Below are positions 1-5,526 of a stretch of DNA of 5,526 nucleotides, piece by piece; position 1 is the stretch's first letter; every line of letters begins with the position of its first letter. Position numbers and translations under genes: made by a program. This DNA comes from Bacillota bacterium. GTDB lineage: Bacteria > Bacillota_E > Sulfobacillia > Sulfobacillales > Sulfobacillaceae. The notes under the pieces were generated by a model. That model did not search any database. It worked only from the letters and a program-made list of their open reading frames with translations, and was not told the DNA's origin. The stretch is from contig JAKAAL010000349.1 of assembly GCA_021802375.1 (NCBI GenBank), positions 1 to 5,526 of the forward strand, read 5' to 3'.

Positions 1-35
1 CCGGCGTTGCGACGTGACACTCCAAGGAGCAGCGC

Positions 36-410
36 TTATTTGTCTCGAGCCCCTCTCACCATGTCCAATATTGCCTGTCCGGTCAGATCCTGCGGGGAAA
101 TAAAGGGGAAGCCCAGCTCGGCGGCGGTCTCACGAAACTCTGTATCGAATCCTGTACAGATGACCAAAGCCAGGGGAACCTGTCGACGTATGCTGGCCGC
201 CAACTGAAAGCCATTAATCTCGCTGAGCGTCAAGTCAACCAGCACCACATCCTCCGAAGCCAGTTCCAGCGCTGGGACGATCCGAGTGACTTCGACCGGA
301 CGGATCATGACCTGCGGATGCTGGAGCAATCGGGCGTAAGCCTCGTACATTGCCGGCGAGGCGGCGATGACAGACAGATGAATGGTGTCAAGAGAATGCA
401 GTTGAGCCAT
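36..410 (-). CDS. Stand-alone receiver (CheY-like) domain protein, degenerate
   Basis: The 124-residue product is just one response-regulator receiver fold with no output domain. The pattern is visible: strand 1 (about residues 10-18), helix 1 (19-30), strand 3 ending in VVLVD with the expected phospho-acceptor Asp59, then the loop LTLSEINGF that matches the usual L-P-x-x-D-G-x turn, strand 4 VICTG with the conserved Thr86, and strand 5 FPFIS. Two active-site elements are absent. The acidic pair after strand 1 is AAS (16-18), and the Lys expected after strand 5 is replaced by Pro-Gln (106-107). It may therefore be a pseudo-receiver that does not bind Mg2+ or take phosphate normally. I chose ATG at 410 because GGAGG (420-416) sits 5 nt upstream; a TTG four codons earlier would swallow that site. 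It follows the tasA-like gene after 138 bases containing a hairpin, so co-transcription is uncertain, and no confident promoter was found. The fold is likely; the role is unknown. Confidence 0.72.
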   Translation of the reverse strand: MAQLHSLDTIHLSVIAASPAMYEAYARLLQHPQVMIRPVEVTRIVPALELASEDVVLVDLTLSEINGFQLAASIRRQVPLALVICTGFDTEFRETAAELGFPFISPQDLTGQAILDMVRGARDK

Positions 411-509
411 GGCCTCCTCCAACTTCGCTGAACCGAGTTTCTTTCCCTATTTTCCGGCAAAAGTGGGACGAAGGCCATTCTTTTAAAGATGTTTTCCCTG
501 ACAGCCCAA

Positions 510-531
510 AGGAGGGCCCGTAGGCCCCCCT
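510..531 (-). terminator. Hairpin after the tasA-like gene, probable terminator
   Basis: A 9-bp GC-rich stem closes a UACG tetraloop bounded by C and G, an unusually stable loop class. The hairpin begins 18 nt past the tasA-like stop. On the minus-strand RNA the stem is continuous, with one G-U wobble. On the plus strand the same position would be an A-C mismatch, so the structure favours minus-strand transcription. The following U tract is only three bases, so termination may be incomplete and some read-through into the receiver gene is possible. Confidence 0.6.
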
Positions 532-548
532 CTGATTTTTGTCACGGG

Positions 549-1199
549 TTACTTCAAGGTGATAGCTCCACTGCTCTGCGAGTTGTTGTCTGCTTGTTGG
601 GCATTCAGTTGAATCGCGAAGCTTCCGGACGTGTTCTGGTATGCATTGTTGGCAGCGTAGGGCAACGTTACGGAGACCGTCAAAGTCTCGGACTGCTTCG
701 GATTGATTTCAATCCACTGCGAGCTTGTTAGGGGGTTTTCGTCGTACGCACCGTTAATCAACGTAACCGATTCGGATGATGGGGATGTTTCAGTACCCGT
801 AATCGTTACTGTGGCGGGATTGTAATTGCTCAAAGTGCCGCCCCAGCCCGCGAATTGCGTGTTTTGGAAAAGAAGGCCGGAGGGCTTTACCGTGACGTCA
901 TAGAGTTCTGGCAAGGTGCCCGTGTTGGTCACAGTCAAGGTTTTCGTCCATGTGTCGCCAGGAGCCATGTTCGTAATCTTGTCGTAACTCATAGACGTGC
1001 TTCCATTGTAGCTTTCCGTCGACTCCACATATCCAACACCCCCAGAGGCGCCAATGCCCAAGTGACCAGCTTGGAAGGTGTTGTTCCCAGCCGCATCTTG
1101 TCCGTTAGTTGTAAAGTTTGCAAAGCTGGAAGCTCCCATAATTCCCAGCATTGCCGCCACGCCGACTCCGGCGCTCACTAATTTCAATGTCCGTGTCAT
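549..1199 (-). CDS. TasA/camelysin-like secreted fibre protein
   Basis: The 216-residue product resembles the TasA/CalY (camelysin, Peptidase_M73) family of Bacillota, whose members are exported, cut by SipW and polymerise into matrix fibres. Visible evidence: a signal peptide (1-27) with basic start TRTLK, hydrophobic core and end SSFA, followed by NFT and NTFQAGHLGIG (40-50), which is the SipW-cognate pattern. Bacillus TasA is cut at the equivalent place before AFND. Next comes MAPGDTWTKTLTVTNTG (78-94), the typical family turn and strand, then a long beta-rich Ser/Thr/Asn-rich region to the end. There is no membrane anchor or sortase motif. The length is somewhat below Bacillus TasA (about 260). 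A full AAGGAGGT at 1215-1208 lies 8 nt from the ATG, suggesting high expression. It is last in the operon, 61 nt after the preceding gene. Assembly into fibres is inferred from the family; despite the M73 name, protease activity should not be assumed. Confidence 0.85.
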   Translation of the reverse strand: MTRTLKLVSAGVGVAAMLGIMGASSFANFTTNGQDAAGNNTFQAGHLGIGASGGVGYVESTESYNGSTSMSYDKITNMAPGDTWTKTLTVTNTGTLPELYDVTVKPSGLLFQNTQFAGWGGTLSNYNPATVTITGTETSPSSESVTLINGAYDENPLTSSQWIEINPKQSETLTVSVTLPYAANNAYQNTSGSFAIQLNAQQADNNSQSSGAITLK

Positions 1200-1260
1200 C
1201 TCAATTTACCTCCTTATAATCCCCCATTGGGGTTCTTCATTGGACTCCCCCGCAGCTTCC

Positions 1261-1842
1261 CTACTTTGAACCGCCGCCTCCATTGGTGGCGGGAAGGCTC
1301 GGACTCGTGGAGGGAACTGGGTTCGTAGTGGATTGCTCTGGATTGTCTGACGGTGCAGTGGAGTTCTGGCTCTGCTTGGACGGCAGATCCTTTTGCGGCT
1401 TTTTCACGGTAATTTGTGTTGACGCCGTCTCGGTGAAGTTCGCCAGTTGCACGGTCACCGTGACGGTGTATGAGCCCGGCCTGAGGTGGGACAAGCCCCC
1501 AAGGGTCAAGAATTCACTCTGACCCGGGGCCAATGTGCCGACAACCCCGCCGAGCAACACGCCCGAAACCCCGGAGATTTGAACGATCGGGGAATAGGAC
1601 TCCGAGCCATCATTGGTCAAGCTGCCCAGAGCTATAGGCTGACCGACACCGCTTTTAGCCTTTCCGGGGTCGGGCGCCTCAATCGAATTCAGGGTAAGAG
1701 GCAGCACCTGCGCCAAAGAGATGGCCTGAGCCGTGCCTTGGGCTGTCGCCGTGGCCGTGAAGCCTGCCATGGAGGACCCGGCTCCACCGGCGAGAAGAAT
1801 CGCCCCTGCAACCGGTGCCACAATCCACGCCTGTCTCTTCAT
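1261..1842 (-). CDS. Secreted protein with SipW-type signal peptide, TapA-like position
   Basis: I do not recognise a precise family for this 193-residue protein. Residues 1-26 form a signal peptide (MKRQ start, hydrophobic AGAILLAGG core, end SSMA) followed by GFTATATAQG, closely echoing SSFA-NFT in the neighbouring TasA-like protein. Residues about 45-147 look like one Ig-like beta-sandwich: ALGSLTNDGSESYSPIVQI, then TLAPGQSEFLTLGGL, then LRPGSYTVTVTVQL, a layout typical of domains such as CARDB. Residues 148-193 are a disordered Lys/Pro/Ser/Thr/Asn tail ending GGGGSK. Its start codon overlaps the signal-peptidase stop (ATGA), with AAAGGAG about 11 nt upstream, so the two are probably translationally coupled. 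Its place between peptidase and TasA-like gene suggests an accessory, anchor or minor fibre subunit like TapA. That is inferred from context; there is no convincing sequence match to TapA. Confidence 0.8.
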   Translation of the reverse strand: MKRQAWIVAPVAGAILLAGGAGSSMAGFTATATAQGTAQAISLAQVLPLTLNSIEAPDPGKAKSGVGQPIALGSLTNDGSESYSPIVQISGVSGVLLGGVVGTLAPGQSEFLTLGGLSHLRPGSYTVTVTVQLANFTETASTQITVKKPQKDLPSKQSQNSTAPSDNPEQSTTNPVPSTSPSLPATNGGGGSK

Positions 1843-2393
1843 GCTTCCCGCTTCTCCTTTACGGGCTCATCCTTCATGACCCATTTCACTATCAGAGAGA
1901 TGCCCACAATCGCGGCCAGCATGGTCAATAGCCACTGCCAACGGTTTTGAATAAAGGAAACCGCGTAGCCGAGGTAGGGAATCTCTCCTTGGTAGATGCC
2001 AATGATATTTTTTTCTGGGGTCAGGAATGGGTCTTTCACCGGATTGGCGTCACCCTTGGTTTGGATTTCGTGTTTCTGGGGGTAAACCGCGACAATGCGG
2101 TGGGTCATGACCTCCTCCGGCTGGGTCGGATTGTGGAAGGTCACAATTTCACCGCGATGAAACACCGGATGAGCCGGTGTTGGCAAGTCGACAATCAGCG
2201 ACCCAATGTCAAAGGTTCCGGTCATGCTGCCGGATCGCACCACATAGCTTTGCGGAAGCCCTGGCACTCCGAGGTGGCCCAAGTCCACCGTTATCATGGA
2301 AGCTGCCATGAAGCCTCCTATCGTCCACGCCGCGATCCGACCAGCAGTTTTGGCTGGTGACCTCCGGTGGGCCCGTCGTTCGGCTCTCGTCAC
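1839..2393 (-). CDS. sipW: Signal peptidase I, SipW (ER-type)
   Basis: This 184-residue membrane protease should cut signal peptides from exported proteins on the outer face of the membrane. An N-terminal transmembrane helix (about 16-36) is followed by the catalytic box YVVRSGSM, with nucleophile Ser56, then RGEIVTFHNP (80-89), then THRIV with His98 where bacterial SPases carry Lys, then TKGDANPVKD (112-121, conserved Asp115), and a second helix near the C-terminus (about 154-173). The Ser/His arrangement marks the eukaryotic/archaeal-type class to which Bacillus SipW belongs, and the length fits. The GTG start is chosen because AAGGAGGT at 2408-2401 lies 7 nt before it. An open frame continues 76 codons further upstream, but it has no ribosome binding site and no family-like sequence. 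It is first in the operon, with a 4-nt overlap into the next gene. The two downstream products are its likely substrates. Confidence 0.9.
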   Translation of the reverse strand: MTRAERRAHRRSPAKTAGRIAAWTIGGFMAASMITVDLGHLGVPGLPQSYVVRSGSMTGTFDIGSLIVDLPTPAHPVFHRGEIVTFHNPTQPEEVMTHRIVAVYPQKHEIQTKGDANPVKDPFLTPEKNIIGIYQGEIPYLGYAVSFIQNRWQWLLTMLAAIVGISLIVKWVMKDEPVKEKREA

Positions 2394-2400
2394 GGATATG

Positions 2401-2408
2401 ACCTCCTT
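2401..2408 (-). promoter_or_regulatory. Ribosome binding site fixing the sipW start
   Basis: AAGGAGGT is a perfect match to the anti-Shine-Dalgarno, 7 nt before the GTG at 2393. It shows that the upstream in-frame ATGs at 2621 and 2456 are not the start and that translation begins VTRAERRAHRR. Confidence 0.85.
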
Positions 2409-2466
2409 CTTTCCGATTCCATGGCGAGAGTACCGCGGATTGGGAAAGTCTCCCATCGCCCATTTT

Positions 2467-2600
2467 GGGTGAATGCAAGCACTCACCCGTCCACATCCGC
2501 AACCCTGCACCAAACCGGCCCACCAAGCCCCTCCCAGCCTTGGGAACTGCGCGCAGGGTGAACCCTCCGGTCCATTTCTCACCCCAAGGGTTATGGGTGA
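2467..2600. repeat. Alternating GGGTGA/TCACCC array upstream of the sipW operon
   Basis: Five exact copies of one hexamer occur in 134 bases, alternating in strand: GGGTGA at 2467-2472, TCACCC at 2483-2488, GGGTGA at 2556-2561, TCACCC at 2579-2584 and GGGTGA at 2595-2600. Two pairs are separated by exactly 10 bases, one convergent (2467-2488) and one divergent (2579-2600). The middle gap is 17 bases. They sit in the 304-base gene-free stretch (2394-2697), which otherwise holds the dehydrogenase terminator and the sipW ribosome binding site. No convincing -35/-10 pair was found there. The array could be binding sites for a regulator of the matrix operon, or pieces of a structured leader RNA, since facing copies can pair. 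I know of no named regulator with this site. Confidence 0.5.
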
Positions 2601-2625
2601 TTCCGCATAGGAGCCATGCAAAGAG

Positions 2626-2655
2626 GAGAAAAGGCTCCCCTCGAGGGAAGCCTTT
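2626..2655 (-). terminator. Intrinsic terminator of the dehydrogenase gene
   Basis: An 11-bp stem (AAAGGCTTCCC paired with GGGGAGCCTTT, one G-U wobble) has a four-base TCGA loop at 2630-2655. On the minus strand it leads directly into TTTTCTCC. It starts 42 nt past the dehydrogenase stop and separates that gene from the sipW operon, which therefore needs its own promoter. Confidence 0.85.
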
Positions 2656-2697
2656 AGACGGATTGAGATTCAGTTTCCCACCGGTTCGCTGGCCTTT

Positions 2698-3471
2698 TCA
2701 CTCCTCATATATCATCTTCACGGTCATGCCGCCATCCACCATAAGGTTAGCTCCCGTAATAAACCCGGAACGCGGCGAGGCTAGGAAGAGCGCCGCTTCG
2801 GCCACATCCTCCGGAGTACCTACCCGCCCCGCCGGATGCTGGCGATGGTCCCCTTCGGTCAGATGCACCGTCTTCTGGCGGTCGCGCTTCTGATATTGAG
2901 ACACTTCAATCCACCCGGGGCTGATGGCATTCACACGCACGCGGGGGCCCAAGGTGATGGCCAACGAATGGGTCAGGGCGACAATGCCGCCTTTGCTTGC
3001 GGAATAAGGCTCCGTATTGGCCTCGGACATGAAGGCCCGTGTCGAGGCGATGTTGACAATCGCGCCACCCTCCGGGTTTTTCGCCAACGCTTCGCTGCAA
3101 TACTTCGCCATCATATAGGGGCCGCGCAAGTTGACGGCAATGACTCGATCCCACTCCGCCATGCTGCGGGTGGCGAGCGTCCCCGATGGGCCGATGCCGG
3201 CATTGTTCACCAAGACATGAATTCCGCCCCACATGGCCAGCGTCTTTTCGACGCAACGCTGCACAGCGGACTCTTCGGCCACGTCGGTGGGAATGCTGTA
3301 CGCCTGCAGTCCCTCTGTGGTAAGCGTTGCGACAAGCTCGTGAGCCGCCTCTTCATCCACATCGGCGATCGCAATCTTGCTGCCGCGACGGGCAAATGCG
3401 GTTGATATTGCCATGCCGATGCCTTGCGCGCCTCCCGTAACCAGGACCACCTTGTCCGTAAATTCTCCCAT
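2698..3471 (-). CDS. Short-chain dehydrogenase/reductase (SDR), NAD-type
   Basis: The 257-residue product is a complete classical SDR, a cytosolic oxidoreductase acting on an alcohol, sugar or ketone. In order: the Rossmann motif TGGAQGIG (12-19); Asp37 at the end of strand 2 (IAIADVD), which favours NAD(H) over NADP(H); TDV (62-64); NNAG (89-92); Asn114; and the catalytic Ser143, Tyr156 and Lys160 in YSASK, followed by PGW (185-187). The C-terminal part has HPAGRVGTPEDVAEAALFLAS and VDGGM, common in glucose 1-dehydrogenase-like and 3-oxoacyl-ACP-reductase-like members. The substrate cannot be read from the sequence. The ribosome binding site is weak (AGGATGG, 7 nt from the ATG), unlike the strong sites of its neighbours. 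It has its own promoter and terminator, so it appears monocistronic and functionally unrelated to the flanking genes. Confidence 0.9.
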   Translation of the reverse strand: MGEFTDKVVLVTGGAQGIGMAISTAFARRGSKIAIADVDEEAAHELVATLTTEGLQAYSIPTDVAEESAVQRCVEKTLAMWGGIHVLVNNAGIGPSGTLATRSMAEWDRVIAVNLRGPYMMAKYCSEALAKNPEGGAIVNIASTRAFMSEANTEPYSASKGGIVALTHSLAITLGPRVRVNAISPGWIEVSQYQKRDRQKTVHLTEGDHRQHPAGRVGTPEDVAEAALFLASPRSGFITGANLMVDGGMTVKMIYEE

Positions 3472-3506
3472 GCGCGCACCATCCTATCGTACTGTGATAT
3501 GGGGCT

Positions 3507-3536
3507 ATTGTAGGGAGTTCCGGCGGCGGAAAGCAA
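3507..3536 (-). promoter_or_regulatory. Sigma-A-like promoter for the SDR gene
   Basis: TTGCTT (3536-3531) and TACAAT (3512-3507) are separated by 18 bases. The predicted transcript start near 3500 gives a leader of about 29 nt. It lies just past the terminator hairpin of the preceding gene, so position supports it. The -10 box is one base from TATAAT and the -35 shares TTG with consensus. Confidence 0.6.
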
Positions 3537-3547
3537 CTCATACAGAA

Positions 3548-3572
3548 CCACCCTCGGAGCGTCCGAGGGTGG
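3548..3572 (-). terminator. Hairpin terminating the solute-binding protein gene
   Basis: A perfect 11-bp stem (CCACCCTCGGA with TCCGAGGGTGG) has a three-base loop and starts 12 nt past the stop codon. The minus-strand tail is TTCTGT, a poor U tract, so it may act as a partial terminator or as a 3' end stabiliser. Confidence 0.7.
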
Positions 3573-3584
3573 CGCCGACAATCG

Positions 3585-5321
3585 CTATTTGGAGGAAATC
3601 CACCAGTAGTTGAATTGCGGCATCCCAGTGGCCGCATTGTAGTACTGTTGCACATCGTGCACCGTAGGCAAGGCCACCACCAAGGTCGCTGGGTTGTTGT
3701 TCCACAAGAACGGCAGTTGGCTAGACGTATAGTCGGCATACCGATAGAAAGTTTTGATGCTTTGCTGGTTTGTCGGATACGGTTGATGAGTCGCCTGAAT
3801 CAGGGAATCCTCTTCCGCGTTGGAGTAGCCGTAACCGGAAGGCGCGTTGGTGGCAAAAAGCTGGCCGCCTGACGGATACCAGCCCGGCCCGTCATAGAGC
3901 CAACCGGTGCCTGTGGCAATCTGCCAACTGTTCGGTGCCTTGCGGTTGCTGACAATGCCGATGAGCGTGCTGAACGGCTGGCCCTTCAGCGTCACCACAA
4001 TGCCCTCCTTGGCCCAGTCGGTTTGCATCAACTCGGCCGCTGCGGTGGCCGCCGCACTCCCCGTAGCATAGAGCATTTGAAACTTAAGCTGCTGGCCATT
4101 CTTGGTCATCACCCCATTGACCTCATGCCAACCATGGCTTTCAAGGAGCTTCTTCGCCGCCTGGATGCTGTAGGGATAGGGATTCTTGAAGTTGGGATCC
4201 AGGAATTGAGTCTTGGGTGTGCTGGAAATTGGGCCATACTGCGCCGGGGCGTAGCCGTGATAGATATCCGTATTGATGGCCGGTTGGTCGATACCCATCT
4301 GCATGGCTTGCCGGATATAGAGCTTGTCAAAGATGGGGGCCGTGTTGCTGCCGGGATACATGTTAAGGTCGGTGTAAAACATGCCAAAGGGATAGGCGGC
4401 AAAGATCTTGTCGCCGTTGGAGGTCAATTGTCCCTTGGCGCCATATTCGCTGAGGTCGAGGTATCCCACATCCACGGCACCGGTCCGCAACCCGGCAAAT
4501 TCCGATGAGTTGGACCCTTGGAAGGCAAACACAAAACGGTTGACGACCGATTTGTGTCCCGAATATTGGGGATTCGGCACCAAGACCCACTCTTGGTTGG
4601 ACACCGCCTTTTGGAGCTTGAACGGCCCGTCTACAACATTGTCGATGGCCGGGTTTGTCCCCTGGGAGCCAAGATATTTGACCTCGTTCATGATGTTCTT
4701 ATGAATGTCCCACACGCTGGACGGCATGGGAACCAACTGGATCAGCCCGTTGTAGATGAACCACTGTTGGTTGGCCGGTTTGTCCAGCGTGAAAGTCAGT
4801 TCGTAGGGATTGTTCTGGACGACGCTCTGGATGCCATTCGGAATGTCTCCAGTGCCGGCCCCAACGAAGGGCCAAGGGGCTGGCGCGTTGGTGGCAGAGG
4901 CGGCCTTCACCACATTCCAGGTAAAGAGCACGTCCTTGGCGGTTACCGGCTGACCGTTGGACCAGTGCCACTTCTTGTTCAGATAGACATGATAGACGGT
5001 GCCCTGCTTGTTATACGTAATCTTCCGGGCAATCGACGACTTCCAGTCAATTTGATACTGGTTGTTGATCCAGATGAGGGGCTTATACAGCATGTTCAAC
5101 AGCTGGGTGTTGTAGACGGAGTCGAACGCTGCGGTCGTCACCGGGAGATACCAGTTGATGTTGGTTTGAGGCGGAAGCGCAAAAATGATGGTGCCACCCT
5201 TTTGCACGCCTGTGGCTCCACTAGCGGGGGGATTCGTGGTGGCAGCGCCGCATCCGGCAGCGACCGTCGCAATCCCCACCGTGAGTGCAACCGATGCCAG
5301 CACCGTCGCTCGTTTCGTCAT
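3585..5321 (-). CDS. ABC transporter substrate-binding lipoprotein, family 5 (peptide/nickel type)
   Basis: The 578-residue product is a solute-binding protein of the SBP_bac_5 (OppA/DppA/NikA) family, tethered outside the membrane to deliver ligand to an ABC importer. Residues 1-24 form a lipoprotein signal with TKR start, hydrophobic stretch and lipobox VAAGC (lipidated Cys24), followed by a flexible Thr/Pro/Ser/Gly linker. The mature part starts KGGTIIFALP (41-50). It carries the family hallmark KWHWSNGQPVTAKDVLFTW (117-135) and later YIRQAMQMGIDQPAINTDIYHGYA, the usual region around the bound ligand, and NPYPYSIQAAKKLLESHGWH. Length is normal for the family. AAGGAGGT (5334-5327) lies 5 nt from the ATG. 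A hairpin follows the stop, and no permease or ATPase gene is adjacent downstream; upstream genes lie outside the window. The ligand (oligopeptide, dipeptide, sugar or metal complex) cannot be determined here. Confidence 0.9.
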   Translation of the reverse strand: MTKRATVLASVALTVGIATVAAGCGAATTNPPASGATGVQKGGTIIFALPPQTNINWYLPVTTAAFDSVYNTQLLNMLYKPLIWINNQYQIDWKSSIARKITYNKQGTVYHVYLNKKWHWSNGQPVTAKDVLFTWNVVKAASATNAPAPWPFVGAGTGDIPNGIQSVVQNNPYELTFTLDKPANQQWFIYNGLIQLVPMPSSVWDIHKNIMNEVKYLGSQGTNPAIDNVVDGPFKLQKAVSNQEWVLVPNPQYSGHKSVVNRFVFAFQGSNSSEFAGLRTGAVDVGYLDLSEYGAKGQLTSNGDKIFAAYPFGMFYTDLNMYPGSNTAPIFDKLYIRQAMQMGIDQPAINTDIYHGYAPAQYGPISSTPKTQFLDPNFKNPYPYSIQAAKKLLESHGWHEVNGVMTKNGQQLKFQMLYATGSAAATAAAELMQTDWAKEGIVVTLKGQPFSTLIGIVSNRKAPNSWQIATGTGWLYDGPGWYPSGGQLFATNAPSGYGYSNAEEDSLIQATHQPYPTNQQSIKTFYRYADYTSSQLPFLWNNNPATLVVALPTVHDVQQYYNAATGMPQFNYWWISSK

Positions 5322-5435
5322 GTCGAACCTCCTTCCATGGGCTGTCTGAGATCCCTTCTAGCAAATCATCCCTAGATTCGCCGTTCTTCCATAAATTTCC
5401 TTCTAAGGGATGCTGTTTTGCTACAGTTTAGTTCA

Positions 5436-5485
5436 GGGAAAGGACGTCTGATACCACCGCATTCAGCCCCCACCAGACGTTTCCC
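5436..5485. repeat. Imperfect inverted repeat upstream of the solute-binding protein gene
   Basis: ACGTCTG (5444-5450) and CAGACGT (5474-5480) form a 7-bp inverted repeat. It is extended outward by GGGAA (5436-5440) and TTCCC (5481-5485) after a 3-base bulge, enclosing a 23-base middle. It lies 115-164 bases before the start codon, within the 205-base non-coding end of the window (5322-5526). It may be an operator, a leader-RNA stem, or the end of a gene further upstream; there is no U tract. No convincing promoter was found between it and the gene. Confidence 0.35.
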
Positions 5486-5526
5486 ATGGTGCAGCGCGCC
5501 CACATCGCCATGCGACGTGGCGGCGT

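Noticed and set aside
1215..1220. Plus-strand TATAAT.
   Set aside because: It arises from sequence overlapping the AAGGAGGT site of the minus-strand TasA-like gene, with no matching -35 and no plus-strand gene to serve.
2428..2442. Plus-strand sequence AGTACCGCGG resembling the T-box antiterminator core.
   Set aside because: It lacks the rest of the T-box structure and would face away from every gene in the window.
2489..2580. A roughly 30-codon minus-strand ORF (MDRRVHPARSSQGW...) as a leader peptide.
   Set aside because: No properly spaced ribosome binding site and no run of regulatory codons; likely chance.
2394..2621. A 76-codon upstream extension of the signal peptidase frame, with ATGs at 2621 and 2456.
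   Set aside because: There is no ribosome binding site before those ATGs, and the extension is not family-like and covers the hexamer array. A perfect AAGGAGGT sits 7 nt before the GTG at 2393.
5321..5327. TGTCGAA, an exact Spo0A-box heptamer at the start codon of the solute-binding protein gene.
   Set aside because: A given heptamer is expected about 0.7 times by chance in this window on both strands, and it overlaps the ribosome binding site and start codon; there is no second box nearby.
4518..5375. Long plus-strand open frame (285 codons) opposite the solute-binding protein gene.
   Set aside because: It is an antisense shadow of a clear family member, without a ribosome binding site or recognisable domain.

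Overview
All six convincing genes lie on the minus strand. The window looks like a Bacillota (Firmicutes) chromosome of moderately high GC. The evidence is full-consensus AAGGAGGT ribosome binding sites before three genes, a lipoprotein-type solute-binding protein, and a SipW/TasA-type (camelysin) secretion cluster, a group known mainly from Bacillota. The extracellular proteins are rich in Ser, Thr, Asn and Gln and poor in charge. That would fit an acidophilic or thermophilic lineage such as Sulfobacillus or a relative, but this is only a low-confidence guess.

Layout in the direction of transcription (right to left). (1) 5526-5322: non-coding upstream region with an imperfect inverted repeat. 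(2) 5321-3585: a family-5 (Dpp/Opp-like) solute-binding lipoprotein, closed by a strong hairpin at 3572-3548. (3) A sigma-A-like promoter at 3536-3507 drives a short-chain dehydrogenase/reductase gene (3471-2698), which ends in a clear intrinsic terminator at 2655-2626. (4) 2697-2394: a 304-base non-coding stretch holding that terminator and then five copies of the hexamer GGGTGA/TCACCC in alternating orientation. (5) A three-gene matrix-fibre-type operon: an ER-type (Ser/His) signal peptidase of the SipW class (2393-1839), a small secreted protein overlapping it by 4 nt (1842-1261), and a TasA/camelysin-like protein (1199-549), followed by a hairpin at 531-510. (6) 410-36: a stand-alone, degenerate response-regulator receiver domain.

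The central unit is self-consistent. A dedicated signal peptidase is followed by two exported proteins with the same signal-peptide end (SS-[FM]-A-x-F-T), which are its likely substrates. This parallels Bacillus tapA-sipW-tasA, but with the peptidase first and with a middle protein that shares position and signal type with TapA, not recognisable sequence. The alternating hexamer array upstream is the most striking non-coding feature and is a candidate operator region for this operon. The solute-binding protein and the dehydrogenase appear to be independent single-gene units. No RNA genes, insertion sequences or CRISPR arrays were seen.
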